This document shows, one piece after another, positions 1 to 7,277 of a DNA stretch of 14,253 nucleotides. The translations under genes and the position numbers were made by a program. Below the pieces are notes generated by a model. That model was given only the letters and a program-made list of their open reading frames with translations. It did not search any database and was not told where the DNA came from. Source of the stretch: Thermoanaerobaculales bacterium (GTDB taxonomy: Bacteria > Acidobacteriota > Thermoanaerobaculia > Thermoanaerobaculales > Sulfomarinibacteraceae); assembly GCA_029938595.1 (NCBI GenBank), contig JAOZUP010000052.1, forward strand, positions 1-14,253. Reading direction: 5' to 3'. The first letter of the stretch is position 1, and every line of letters starts with the position of its first letter.

Positions 1-140
1 GCACGATTTGCGACAAGCACGGCGGGACGCCGCGATTCGCCGCCCGCAGTAGACATCCGGTGAGATATGCGGGTTAGATCTGCACCGCCTGCTATCGTGT
101 TTGCACGGCTTCTGTAGGGCCGCGGAGTACGCACACGACA

Positions 141-1592
141 ATGCATACCAAGATGCCGAACCGATCGAAATATTCGCGTGTCTGGCTCATCCTCTCTGTG
201 TTGGTTGTCGTTTTGGCTGAGGTGGCGTTCACAACCATGGTCGTGCGCAGCCGCGGGCTCTTCGAGTACATAGGTTTGGACTACCGGGGATCGCGGGCCG
301 CGGGCGAAGCGATCCTCGAGCACGGCCTGGGTGCAGCCTACAATTCGCAGATCCTGGAGGAGTCCCAGCGCAGGCTGTTCGATCGGTACGTTATCGAGTC
401 GGAGGAGCACGGCCTGCCGTTCTACGTGGTTCCTGCACCCTATCCTCCGCCTTTCACGCTCGCCTTTGTCCCGTCGACCTGGTTGCCACCCGTGCCGGGC
501 TACCTCGTCTGGACACTCTTCCACGCGTTGGTGCTCGCGGTTTATCAGCTCCGTCTGGCGAGAGCATTCGGCGTCTCCAAACCGGGGTGGCTGATCGCCG
601 CCGTCGTCCTGTCGTTCCCGGCATTCATTAACCTGATCATGGGTCAGATCAGCGTCTGGCTGGTGGTCTTCTTCGGCGAAGCGGTCATCGCCTTCGACCG
701 GCATCAACGATTTCGGACCGGGGTTTGGCTCGGCCTCCTGGTGTGCAAGCCACAGGTCCTGGTCCTGTTCCTTCCGGCGCTGGTGCTTGCCCGCCAGTGG
801 CGGGTGCTCCTGGGCATGGTCGCGTTGGTGGTGGTCCTGATCGTGCCGACCCTCGTGTTCGCCGGCGATTGGGTTGCCGGCTTCACCGAAGGGATCCTCA
901 GCGCCGCCGGATCAACCGGCACCGTCATGAACATTTTTCCCTCGTCCATGACCAACTGGCGCGCGTTCGGAGTCAACGCGGCGAGGTTGTATCCGTCGTC
1001 GGTGGTCTGGGGATTCGCCCTCACAGCTATGATCGCGACAGGCATCGCCGGTCTCTCCTGCTCCATTGGTTTGCGCACCACCGATCGGCACCGGACGGCC
1101 GTCGCCTGGCTTGGACTGGCTGCAGCCACCTGCGCCTTCACGTGGCACGCGCACGTCCACCAGCTGTTGCTGCTCGTGCCCCCGCTCTACGCCGTCCTCG
1201 CCGCGGTGCCTCGCCTAACCCGCATTTCTCACCAGCTTTCTGCTGCGGCCAGCGATACACCACGCCCAGCGGAGTTTTCTCGCCTCGGGGTGCTCGACGT
1301 ACTGTCAAGTACGACTCCGCGCCCCTCGGATCGTAAACACCGCTGGGCACGGCACCTCGCTGCCCTCGCGACGAAAGCTGGTGAGAAACGCGGGCTAAAA
1401 GACGCCGTCACTCTCTGGTTGTTAGGATCGTCGGCCATATTCGTGCTCGCGGCATTCACCCTCAGCATCGGAGAGGCGCACGACATCCTCGGCGTGACAC
1501 TGCTGGCCTGCCTCGTCGCCGTCACCACCGTCTGTGTATTGGCGCTGCGTTCCTCCGGGACCTCGCACCCGCGCCAGGTTCCAAGATCCTGA
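141..1592 (+). CDS. GT87 (DUF2029) family polyprenol-phosphate-sugar glycosyltransferase, multi-spanning
   Basis: A 483-residue, very hydrophobic protein with many predicted membrane segments, the first at about residues 14-34. Family-type landmarks are visible: an early acidic/aromatic stretch after TM1 (GLDYRGSRAAGEAI, about 46-58), the YPPPF loop (101-105), GQISVWL (168-174) and the short K-P-Q motif (203-205). The known family includes mycobacterial mannosyltransferases that use polyprenyl-phosphate sugars on the outer face of the membrane; the substrate here cannot be told. Residues about 359-420 form a polar, Arg/Pro-rich loop before the last hydrophobic segments. That loop coincides with a large palindromic DNA element (separate entry) and so looks inserted. 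The start is uncertain: ATG 141 has only a distant GGAG, and ATG 153 is an alternative. The gene stands alone and converges on the next gene. Family assignment is good; exact function is unknown. Confidence 0.82.
   Translation: MHTKMPNRSKYSRVWLILSVLVVVLAEVAFTTMVVRSRGLFEYIGLDYRGSRAAGEAILEHGLGAAYNSQILEESQRRLFDRYVIESEEHGLPFYVVPAPYPPPFTLAFVPSTWLPPVPGYLVWTLFHALVLAVYQLRLARAFGVSKPGWLIAAVVLSFPAFINLIMGQISVWLVVFFGEAVIAFDRHQRFRTGVWLGLLVCKPQVLVLFLPALVLARQWRVLLGMVALVVVLIVPTLVFAGDWVAGFTEGILSAAGSTGTVMNIFPSSMTNWRAFGVNAARLYPSSVVWGFALTAMIATGIAGLSCSIGLRTTDRHRTAVAWLGLAAATCAFTWHAHVHQLLLLVPPLYAVLAAVPRLTRISHQLSAAASDTPRPAEFSRLGVLDVLSSTTPRPSDRKHRWARHLAALATKAGEKRGLKDAVTLWLLGSSAIFVLAAFTLSIGEAHDILGVTLLACLVAVTTVCVLALRSSGTSHPRQVPRS
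1215..1398. repeat. Large imperfect palindromic element inside the GT87 gene
   Basis: Concentric inverted arms share one centre near 1306. The outer arms are 1215-1240 and 1373-1398 and match at 23 of 26 positions, including an uninterrupted 16-bp run TTTCTCACCAGCTTTC. The second pair, GCCCAGCGG (1264-1272) with CCGCTGGGC (1340-1348), is perfect over 9 bp. The innermost pair is CGTACT-gtca-AGTACG (1298-1313). A short pair AGCGA/TCGCT (1251-1255, 1357-1361) has the same centre. The element stays open in the GT87 frame and supplies about 62 residues. It has no transposase, so it is probably a non-autonomous MITE-like or palindromic repeat. Insertion into the gene is inferred, because no copy without the element is available for comparison. 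Confidence 0.85.
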
Positions 1593-1626
1593 AGTCCAGC
1601 ACCCACCAGATAATCGCCGAGATCGT

Positions 1627-1647
1627 TGGGTGCCGATGTGGCACCCA
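1627..1647. repeat. Stem-loop between convergent genes (GGTGCC-type repeat; possible terminator)
   Basis: TGGGTGCC (1627-1634), loop GATGT, GGCACCCA (1640-1647): a perfect 8-bp stem in the 65-bp gap where the GT87 gene and the serine hydrolase remnant converge. There is no T-tract on either side, so a classical Rho-independent terminator is not supported. The GGTGCC/GGCACC core recurs in other gaps of this window. Confidence 0.55.
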
Positions 1648-1657
1648 TGGCAGCTGA

Positions 1658-2482
1658 CTACTGGTTTCGGGACGACTCCATGTGGACCGCTTTCAACACT
1701 TCTCTCGTGAGGTCCCAGCGATTGAAGCCCTGCCGTCCGTAATCCAAACCGCGGCGCACGATGACGAGATCGCGCGCGTTCGTGTAGACTTGGCTGCTCA
1801 GGATGAAATCCCCGAAGCGATCCACGCCCACAAGCGTGTTCCGCATACCGATGCGATCGAGAATCGCTTGCCGCGGGAACTCCAGGTACGTCTCCTGGTT
1901 CCCGAGGGCCCGCTTCATGGCATAGACAGCGAGCAGGGTGTCGTAGTTCTCGTAGTCCCAGTACGTGCCGGGCTCGCGGATCAACCCGCGATTTCTCATG
2001 TCCTGGATCGAGCTCGCGCCGGCCCAGTACGCCAGGCCGGAGCCGGTGGCGTATTCGAGACCGGCGTTGTCCACTGGATAGAGGCCGCTCGACATGTTCA
2101 GAACGTGCCGAAGGGTGATGGCCGAACGGGGATCGCTCTCCGGCGACACGACTTCAGGAAGGAAATCGAACCCGAGCGGCTCGTCCAGCGCCATACGCCC
2201 CTGATCTGCCAGCATACCGAAGAGTGTTACGGCGATGCTCTTGGCCGTCGACCAGGTACGGGTCCTCGTCGTAACGTCCACACCCGGCGCGTAACGCTCG
2301 TGCATGATTTGCCCGTCCTTGACGATGAGCAAGCTGAGCGTCACTTGCTCAGGCGACTCGCGGTCGAAGGCCCAGTCGGAGGCCGCCTGAAGCGCGGTGG
2401 CATCCACCCCCGCCGGGAGTGGCTTGTCTTCGGTCCGATCACCATCAGGCCACGGAATTTCTGCGGGATTGCCCGGCACCAT
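1658..2482 (-). pseudogene. Beta-lactamase-family serine hydrolase, probably degraded (N-terminal loss and internal deletion)
   Basis: The 274-residue frame clearly belongs to the class C beta-lactamase / 6-aminohexanoate-dimer hydrolase-like family. It has the catalytic S-T-A-K box (78-81), the Y-E-N motif (177-179) and the family segments before and between them (HERYAPG, 61-67; LRHVLNMSSGLY, 124-135). Known members are usually well over 350 residues, with a leader or N-terminal region and a third H/K-x-G motif. Here the frame starts abruptly just before the family's PWPDGD segment, with no signal peptide. The start ATG-GTG-CC lies in an intergenic GGTGCC repeat and has no Shine-Dalgarno. 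After TNARDL (235-239) the text jumps directly to VIVRRGLD...REVLKAV, which reads like the family's extreme C-terminus. The block carrying the third motif is therefore missing. I infer a deletion between two Arg-Asp-Leu sites. It is probably inactive, although the frame is open. Confidence 0.72.
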
Positions 2483-2521
2483 TAATGCCCATTTTTTGGC
2501 ACCATCTTTGTGCGGCGAGGA

Positions 2522-4183
2522 TCAGCGGGAAATCACCTCGATCACCCGTTGCCCTTGGTGATGCAATCCGTACTCGTCCACCGCCAGAACCTCCAGATGG
2601 TGGGGGCCGGGGGATAGGTCTGTGGGAAGCGGTGCCGACCACAGGTGGTGGGAGGGCTGCGGGTCGACCCAGGCCTTGACCAGCGTCCTGTACCTCGCGT
2701 AGAGCTCTTCGATGAAGGGGTCGAGGCGAACCACCGGCTGCATCGGGAAGGGCTCGCCGCCGTCGATCCGCAGAGTGAGGCGAGAGTTCGGCCCGCCGTC
2801 AAAGAGATTCACCAGGACCTCGGTGGAGTGCAGCTGCTCCTGGTCGACCGGCGCGTTCAGCAGCTCTCCCGGGCGGTAGTAGAGCAGGTTGGTCTCCAGG
2901 GCGCCGTGGAAGGCGGAATCGAGCACGATCCTCATCTGATCGGTGGCTCTCTTGCCCGCCGCGCGGAACTCGACGCGGGCGTCCGTTCCATCGACATGGA
3001 GCAGGTAGTAGCCGTTGGGCGCACCATCCCACTGCCAGGCGGTGGGGATGCCCCGTGGATCCAGTGGACCGCTCCACCAGCTACCCGAAGCGGCCGAAAG
3101 GGTGTGCTGGTGCAGAGCTTCCTCGCCTGCGAATCCTTCCTCCTGACCGAAATAGATGTGCTCCGACTGGTGCATGTGCCCAGCCAGTGCCAGGAGGTGT
3201 CTGCGGCCTTCGAGCTGGGCCAGGAGCTCGCGCCGGTCGGCGACGTTGATCGTGGGGTCATCCGCTCCGAGGCGGCTTGCCAACGGGATGTGCATCGTCA
3301 GGACGACCAGGTGGTTCTTCGGTACCGCTGCGAGATCCTGCCGGAGCCACTCGAGCTGCTGGTCTCCCAGCTTGCCTACGTAGCTGCCGGCCCCGCGGGG
3401 ATGGACCTCCTCGCGGCCCACGCCCTGTCCAAGGTAATGAACCGTGTCGAGGGCGACGAAGTGGACCCGGCCGTAGTTGAACGAGTAGTAAGCCGGCCCG
3501 AAGTGGCGTTTGAAAGTTTCACGGGCGTGGGAATGGTCCTTTGCGAGGTAGTTGATCTCGTGGTTGCCGGGGAGGTTGTACCAGGGAATGCCCACCGTGG
3601 AGACCAGGGCGCTGTAGCGGGGGAACAGTGCCAGATCATCGTAGAGGATGTCGCCGAGGGTCAGGCCGAAGGCTGCGTCGCTTCCGCCCAGCTCCGCCAG
3701 GATGTCGTCCCGCAGGAACTGCAGCTCCGCCTCGTTTTGGGGCTGGGTGTCCGCCAAGAGAAGCACTTGGAAATTTTCTTGCGGGACAACCCGGGTCAGC
3801 GGGAAGTCCACCGACTTCGGCAGGGAGCCCGTCGCATCCACGCCTCGGAAGCGCAGCTCGCCGGCGGTTTTCGAGCCTTCCGGATAGTGACGGTAGTAGA
3901 ACTGCGGCCGATTCTGCTCATCGAGGGGTACCGCAAAGCCCGCAGGCTTGCTAATGAACAGGATGCTCTCCGCTTCGATCTCCAGTTCGTAGAGCCCATT
4001 TGCATCGCTGAGGACGACAGTACGACCATCCGAGACGGCGACTCCGGCAATGCCAGGTTCGCTCGTGTCTCGCTGGCCGTTGCCGTTGAGATCTTCGAAG
4101 ACGAGTCCACGAGCCGACTCACCCAGGGCGGGCAGAAAGAACAGAACAAACGAGAGAAACCAAACCACCAAGGCGCGTTTCAT
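2522..4183 (-). CDS. Secreted calcineurin-like metallophosphoesterase with SdrD-B-like N-domain and C-terminal MetallophosC-like domain
   Basis: A 553-residue protein. The start at 4183 is fixed by a GGAGGT a few bases upstream and by an immediate signal peptide (residues 1-24, MKRALVV followed by a hydrophobic core). Upstream in-frame codons to 4363 do not look coding. Residues about 27-130 form a Cna-B/SdrD-B-like beta domain with a calcium-loop-like DLNGNGQRDTSEPG (31-44). The catalytic phosphoesterase core follows: DTQ (145-147, in place of D-x-H), GDILYDD (177-183), GNHE (206-209), TMH (H298) and GHMH (335-338), the five metal-binding blocks of this superfamily. Residues about 370-553 form a beta-rich C-terminal domain as in the three-domain MetallophosN/Metallophos/MetallophosC proteins. 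It probably acts outside the cytoplasm on phosphoesters; the substrate is unknown. The hydrolase remnant begins 39 bp downstream. Confidence 0.88.
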   Translation of the reverse strand: MKRALVVWFLSFVLFFLPALGESARGLVFEDLNGNGQRDTSEPGIAGVAVSDGRTVVLSDANGLYELEIEAESILFISKPAGFAVPLDEQNRPQFYYRHYPEGSKTAGELRFRGVDATGSLPKSVDFPLTRVVPQENFQVLLLADTQPQNEAELQFLRDDILAELGGSDAAFGLTLGDILYDDLALFPRYSALVSTVGIPWYNLPGNHEINYLAKDHSHARETFKRHFGPAYYSFNYGRVHFVALDTVHYLGQGVGREEVHPRGAGSYVGKLGDQQLEWLRQDLAAVPKNHLVVLTMHIPLASRLGADDPTINVADRRELLAQLEGRRHLLALAGHMHQSEHIYFGQEEGFAGEEALHQHTLSAASGSWWSGPLDPRGIPTAWQWDGAPNGYYLLHVDGTDARVEFRAAGKRATDQMRIVLDSAFHGALETNLLYYRPGELLNAPVDQEQLHSTEVLVNLFDGGPNSRLTLRIDGGEPFPMQPVVRLDPFIEELYARYRTLVKAWVDPQPSHHLWSAPLPTDLSPGPHHLEVLAVDEYGLHHQGQRVIEVISR

Positions 4184-4302
4184 CCCACCTCCAACCAAGC
4201 CCCATTGTGAGGAGTTTGTAGCTTCACTCACCGTCGAATCTACCGGCCTCAGGCCAGGGTGCCGACAACGATATCGGTGCAGGTGTGAGGCCGTTGGTCC
4301 GC

Positions 4303-4333
4303 AAAAGAACGCATCCGGGGAGCGCCGGCGCTC
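4303..4333 (-). terminator. Possible terminator after the YhbY gene
   Basis: Read on the minus strand, a perfect 14-bp palindrome GAGCGCCGGCGCTC (4320-4333) lies about 43 bp past the YhbY stop. A T-rich TTCTTTT (4303-4309) follows about 10 bases later. The gap between stem and T-run is long, so this is only a weak candidate. Confidence 0.35.
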
Positions 4334-4375
4334 GCCCTGTTGTGTTTCCTGGTCGGTTATCACCCATGATTCCGC

Positions 4376-4696
4376 CTATCCTTCGCGTTTGCCCACCCCT
4401 GGAACAGCGATCTTCCGTTTCTCAGGATCGGGATGCTCACGGTAGAGAATAGCCATCCGCCCCACTGTGCCCACGCATTCGCAGTTGACGCGCGCCTCGA
4501 TGAGAGGCACGAGGTGCTCCCGCTCGTCCCTTTCGGCAGCGATTTTCACTTTGATTAACTCGTTGGCCTCGATGGCAGTGTCGATGGCGCGAACCACGCT
4601 TTCACTCAGTCCTTCTTTTCCTATTTGCACCAGCGGTTTGTAGCCGTGGGCAACGCCCCGCAGGTGCCTCCTCTGTGAACCCTTGAGTTCGCCCAT
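4376..4696 (-). CDS. yhbY: CRS1/YhbY (CRM) domain RNA-binding protein
   Basis: A 106-residue protein covering one complete CRM domain. It has the typical opening LKGSQRRHLRGVAHGYKPL, the VQIGKEGLS loop (the G-K-x-G-like RNA-binding signature), the conserved LIKVKI strand and a final LYREHPDPEKRKI, as in bacterial YhbY proteins. E. coli YhbY associates with pre-50S ribosomal particles, so a role in large-subunit assembly is expected. ATG 4696 is chosen because GGGAGG lies 4-5 bases upstream and the family normally starts just before the first helix; the in-frame codon at 4729 lies inside a hairpin. The gene lies 108 bp downstream of the metal-domain/SlyD fusion on the same strand. The gap is filled by repeats, so separate transcription is possible. 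Confidence 0.93.
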   Translation of the reverse strand: MGELKGSQRRHLRGVAHGYKPLVQIGKEGLSESVVRAIDTAIEANELIKVKIAAERDEREHLVPLIEARVNCECVGTVGRMAILYREHPDPEKRKIAVPGVGKREG

Positions 4697-4720
4697 GGTA
4701 CCTCCCGTTACGAACCCGCA

Positions 4721-4747
4721 GGGTAGCATTAGCTTAGAATGCTACCC
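4721..4747. repeat. Perfect 10-bp hairpin in the YhbY leader region
   Basis: GGGTAGCATT (4721-4730), a 7-base loop, and AATGCTACCC (4738-4747) form an uninterrupted 10-bp stem. It ends 24 bp upstream of the YhbY start on the minus strand. There is no T-tract on the minus strand, so it is either a leader structure or part of the neighbouring repeat cluster. Confidence 0.7.
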
Positions 4748-4794
4748 ACCCATCACAATGCAACGATGCAATGGGTGGCACCCATGGCACCCAT
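4746..4794 (-). repeat. Intergenic repeat cluster: copy A of GGGTGCCAC-N6-CATYG family, with extra GGCACC units
   Basis: On the minus strand 4783-4754 reads GGGTGCCAC, six bases, then CATCGTTGCATTGTG. Two GGCACC units (4777-4782, 4786-4791) are each followed by CATGG. CCACCCAT (4746-4753) and ATGGGTGG (4771-4778) can pair over 8 bp. Two further copies with the same spacing are at 12633-12662 and 13248-13277. Confidence 0.65.
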
Positions 4795-4804
4795 GGCTGT
4801 TTTT

Positions 4805-5689
4805 CTAGGATGCCGCCGGACTGCGAGCGATCTCGTCAGCGGTGGCGTTCTCGACCTTGAGCACCGTGACGTTGAAAACCACGTCTTTGCCCGCGAGCGG
4901 GTGATTCCCATCCAGGCGCGCGGTGGTGTCGTCCAATTTGACGATGGTGAGCGGGAAGCTCTGCCCGTTTCGATCCGTTGCGGTCACCATGTCTCCAACC
5001 TTGACATCCGGAGGAAGTTGCTCGCGCGGGGAGTCGACGATTCGCTCTTCGTTGCGTTCCCCGAACGCATCCGCACAGGCGATTTCAATCACCTTGTTCG
5101 CGCCCTCTTCGAGGCCGGATACAGCATTTTCGAGCGCGGGTAGAAGCTGGCCGACGCCGTGCAGATACTGCATCGGTCCGACGCGGGAAGAGGAGTCGAG
5201 CAGGTCGCCATTGCTGTCTGTGAGCTCGAAATCCAGGGTGACGACGCGTCCGTCGCGGATGTCCGCCACACCGACAATGGGTTCGCGCTGGACCTCTGGG
5301 TGTTGGTGATCGCCGCATTCACCACCACCCCCGCCACAGGTCTGTGCCTCCCCAAATTCGCGGCATTCTCCGTTGAGGAACAGCTGGACGGCATCACGGA
5401 CGGATCGGGCGTCTTCCTTGAAGTGCACGGCGATTCCAACCTGCTGAAATCCTGAAAGCGGGCGCTGGCCCATGCCGCCGGCAAGCAGGACCTCGACGCC
5501 TTGCCCCTTCAGGAGCTGGACCGGCGCCATGCAGCCACCCTGTGCGTGGCCGGCGTTCTCAAGAATAGAGACCTCGGCGATTTCCCCATTCCCGACAGTG
5601 ACGATGGTGAACGCGCCGCAGTGACCGAAGTGTTCGGAGATGGTGGCATCGAGGCCCCCGGGATTATCAGAAGGGATCGCAATCAGCAT
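4805..5689 (-). CDS. Fusion protein: NifX/NifB-type iron-molybdenum cofactor-binding domain + SlyD-like FKBP prolyl isomerase
   Basis: A 294-residue protein. ATG 5689 is preceded by AAGGAG at a 7-base spacing, and the family N-terminus begins exactly there (MLIAIPSDNPGGLDATISEHFG). Residues 1-107 match the dinitrogenase iron-molybdenum cofactor biosynthesis domain: HFGHCGAF at 20-27, GGCMAP at 51-56 and GIAVHF at 85-90. Residues 109-131 are a likely metal-binding linker with C109, C118, C125, H128 and H130 around a glycine run. Residues about 139-285 are a SlyD-type FKBP: GPMQYLHGVGQLLPALE (171-187), the inserted chaperone flap (about 208-258), then DGNHPLAGKDVVFNV (260-274). SlyD is known as a prolyl isomerase/chaperone and nickel metallochaperone. 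The fusion suggests a cytosolic metallochaperone for a cluster or metal enzyme; that is inference. One uninterrupted frame spans both halves. Confidence 0.88.
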   Translation of the reverse strand: MLIAIPSDNPGGLDATISEHFGHCGAFTIVTVGNGEIAEVSILENAGHAQGGCMAPVQLLKGQGVEVLLAGGMGQRPLSGFQQVGIAVHFKEDARSVRDAVQLFLNGECREFGEAQTCGGGGGECGDHQHPEVQREPIVGVADIRDGRVVTLDFELTDSNGDLLDSSSRVGPMQYLHGVGQLLPALENAVSGLEEGANKVIEIACADAFGERNEERIVDSPREQLPPDVKVGDMVTATDRNGQSFPLTIVKLDDTTARLDGNHPLAGKDVVFNVTVLKVENATADEIARSPAAS

Positions 5690-5765
5690 GAAAATCTCCT
5701 TGTACGGGTGGCGATGGTACTCCGCGCTCCGATCGCTGTCGAGTGGCAATTCTGAGAGGCGAAAT

Positions 5766-5771
5766 GGCACC
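5766..5771. repeat. Isolated GGCACC unit in the divergent promoter gap
   Basis: In the 133-bp gap between the fusion gene and the M23 peptidase, ATGGCACCGATGCC repeats the GGCACC-GAT wording seen in other gaps. No convincing -35/-10 pair could be assigned to either divergent gene. Confidence 0.3.
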
Positions 5772-5822
5772 GATGCCGATCGAGATGCGATATCCTCTCC
5801 CATCGAGAATCGAGGTTGTCCA

Positions 5823-7235
5823 ATGGTTCGAGGAAGCAAAGGCATGAAGTTGGGATCGACACGATCCGGGAAGTCGGGCAAGGCGCGGTTTTTCGCCGTG
5901 TTGCTGCTGGCGGTCGTCATCGCGTTCGGCGCCTGGTATGTATTCCGGGTCGGGCCGGCACCGGAGATCAATCTGGTAACCGAACGGCCGGCGGTGGGCC
6001 GGTCGAATGGAGTGACCGCCGTATTTAGCGAGCCCAAGCTCGGGCTCGGCACGGTCCGGCTCGAGCTGATTCAGGGAGACCGCACTGAGCTCCTGGCCGA
6101 GGAAGTCTTTGCCCCCGGCTCCGGCATCCCCTTCGTCGGCAGCGCCGGGACCGCCCAGGCGGTGCTCGAGGCGACGGTGGGCACCGACGCCATGGGCTGG
6201 CTCGTGGAGGGTGAGGTGGTGCTCAGAGCTACCGCCGAGCGGGCGTCGGGACCGTTCAGGTCGGTGGCGCCGGTGTCGGTTGAGAGCACCCTGCCGGTTC
6301 GGTTGCGGCCGCCCAGGCTGGGGGTGGTGTCCACCCAACACTACGGCCGTCAGGGCGGAAGCGGAGCTGTGGTCTACCGCGTTGGCGAACACGTCGTGCG
6401 ATCCGGAGTTCGAGCCGGGCAGGTGGAGTCGCCGGGCTCTCCCCGTCCAGGTGGCGGATCCAAAGATCGATTCGTCTTCTACTCGCTGCCCTGGAACGAG
6501 GCCAATTCCGCCGAGATTCGTCTCTTTGCCGAGGACGACGCCGGCAACCGTGCCGAGCAGCCCTTCCTCGACATCTTCAAGGCCATGCCGGCGCGGACCG
6601 ACATCATCCGCCTGAGCGATGCGTTCTTCGAACGGGTCGTGCCGGCCATCGCCAGCCAGACCCCGGGTTTTGACGCCAGCGGCTCCTTGCTCGACCAGTA
6701 CCTTCGGATCAACGGCGATCTGCGTCGTGCGGAGCTGGACCGGGTGGCCGAGCTCAGCCGGGACAGCGAGCCGGCCTTCCTGTGGTCGGGCCCCTTCCTC
6801 CAGATGCCCAACTCGGCCCGTGCGGCCAACTTCGCCGAGACCAGATCCTACTTGTACGAGGGTCGCGAGGTGGACCAGCAGACCCACCTCGGCCTCGACC
6901 TGGCATCCACCGCCCGCGCCCCGGTGCCGGCGCCCAACTCGGGCCGGGTGGTCTTCGCCGGCTGGATGAGCCTCTACGGCAACGCGGTGATCATCGACCA
7001 CGGGTACGGGCTGCTGTCGTTGTGCGGCCACATGTCCACGGTCGACGTGGCGGCCGGCGACAGCGTCACAAAGGGTGATCGCCTCGGCACGAGCGGCACC
7101 ACCGGACTGGCCGGCGGCGACCATCTCCACCTCGAGGTCTTCGTTCACGGCCAGTCGGTGGACCCCATTGAGTGGTTCGACGCCAAGTGGATCAGGGACA
7201 ACCTGGCCACCAAGCTCGAGGTGCCGATTCAGTAA
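5823..7235 (+). CDS. Membrane-anchored M23 (LytM/Gly-Gly endopeptidase-like) peptidase
   Basis: A 470-residue protein with one N-terminal transmembrane anchor (about residues 22-42) behind a basic N-terminus, a long periplasmic beta-rich middle part (about 45-330) and a C-terminal LytM domain. The zinc and catalytic signature is complete: H355-x3-D359 (THLGLDLAS), H403 (LCGHMS) and H434-L-H436 (GDHLHLEVF). Such enzymes cut peptide cross-links of peptidoglycan, so a role in cell-wall remodelling is expected. The start at 5823 has GAGG seven bases upstream. ATG 5844 is an alternative, with GAGGA farther away. Longer in-frame extension to 5640 overlaps the divergent fusion gene and is not credible. 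The gene converges on the next one after 42 bp. Confidence 0.9.
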   Translation: MVRGSKGMKLGSTRSGKSGKARFFAVLLLAVVIAFGAWYVFRVGPAPEINLVTERPAVGRSNGVTAVFSEPKLGLGTVRLELIQGDRTELLAEEVFAPGSGIPFVGSAGTAQAVLEATVGTDAMGWLVEGEVVLRATAERASGPFRSVAPVSVESTLPVRLRPPRLGVVSTQHYGRQGGSGAVVYRVGEHVVRSGVRAGQVESPGSPRPGGGSKDRFVFYSLPWNEANSAEIRLFAEDDAGNRAEQPFLDIFKAMPARTDIIRLSDAFFERVVPAIASQTPGFDASGSLLDQYLRINGDLRRAELDRVAELSRDSEPAFLWSGPFLQMPNSARAANFAETRSYLYEGREVDQQTHLGLDLASTARAPVPAPNSGRVVFAGWMSLYGNAVIIDHGYGLLSLCGHMSTVDVAAGDSVTKGDRLGTSGTTGLAGGDHLHLEVFVHGQSVDPIEWFDAKWIRDNLATKLEVPIQ

Positions 7236-7277
7236 GGGTGCTACGCGAGACTCGTGCAATTCCCCAAGTTGAGCTGA

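Noticed and set aside
1..140. Possible end of an upstream gene or a promoter before the GT87 gene
   Set aside because: The stretch is short and no frame, -35/-10 pair or structure could be supported.
1215..1398. Rho-independent terminator or attenuator inside the GT87 gene
   Set aside because: The palindrome is far larger than a terminator, has no T-tract, and the coding frame continues through it into further membrane segments.
2645..4210. 521-residue plus-strand frame opposite the metallophosphoesterase
   Set aside because: The minus strand carries all five phosphoesterase motifs, a signal peptide and a Shine-Dalgarno. The plus frame has no recognisable domain and reflects high GC.
5667..7259. 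530-residue minus-strand frame opposite the M23 peptidase
   Set aside because: It is His/Gly/Arg-rich antisense text of a gene with a complete LytM signature.
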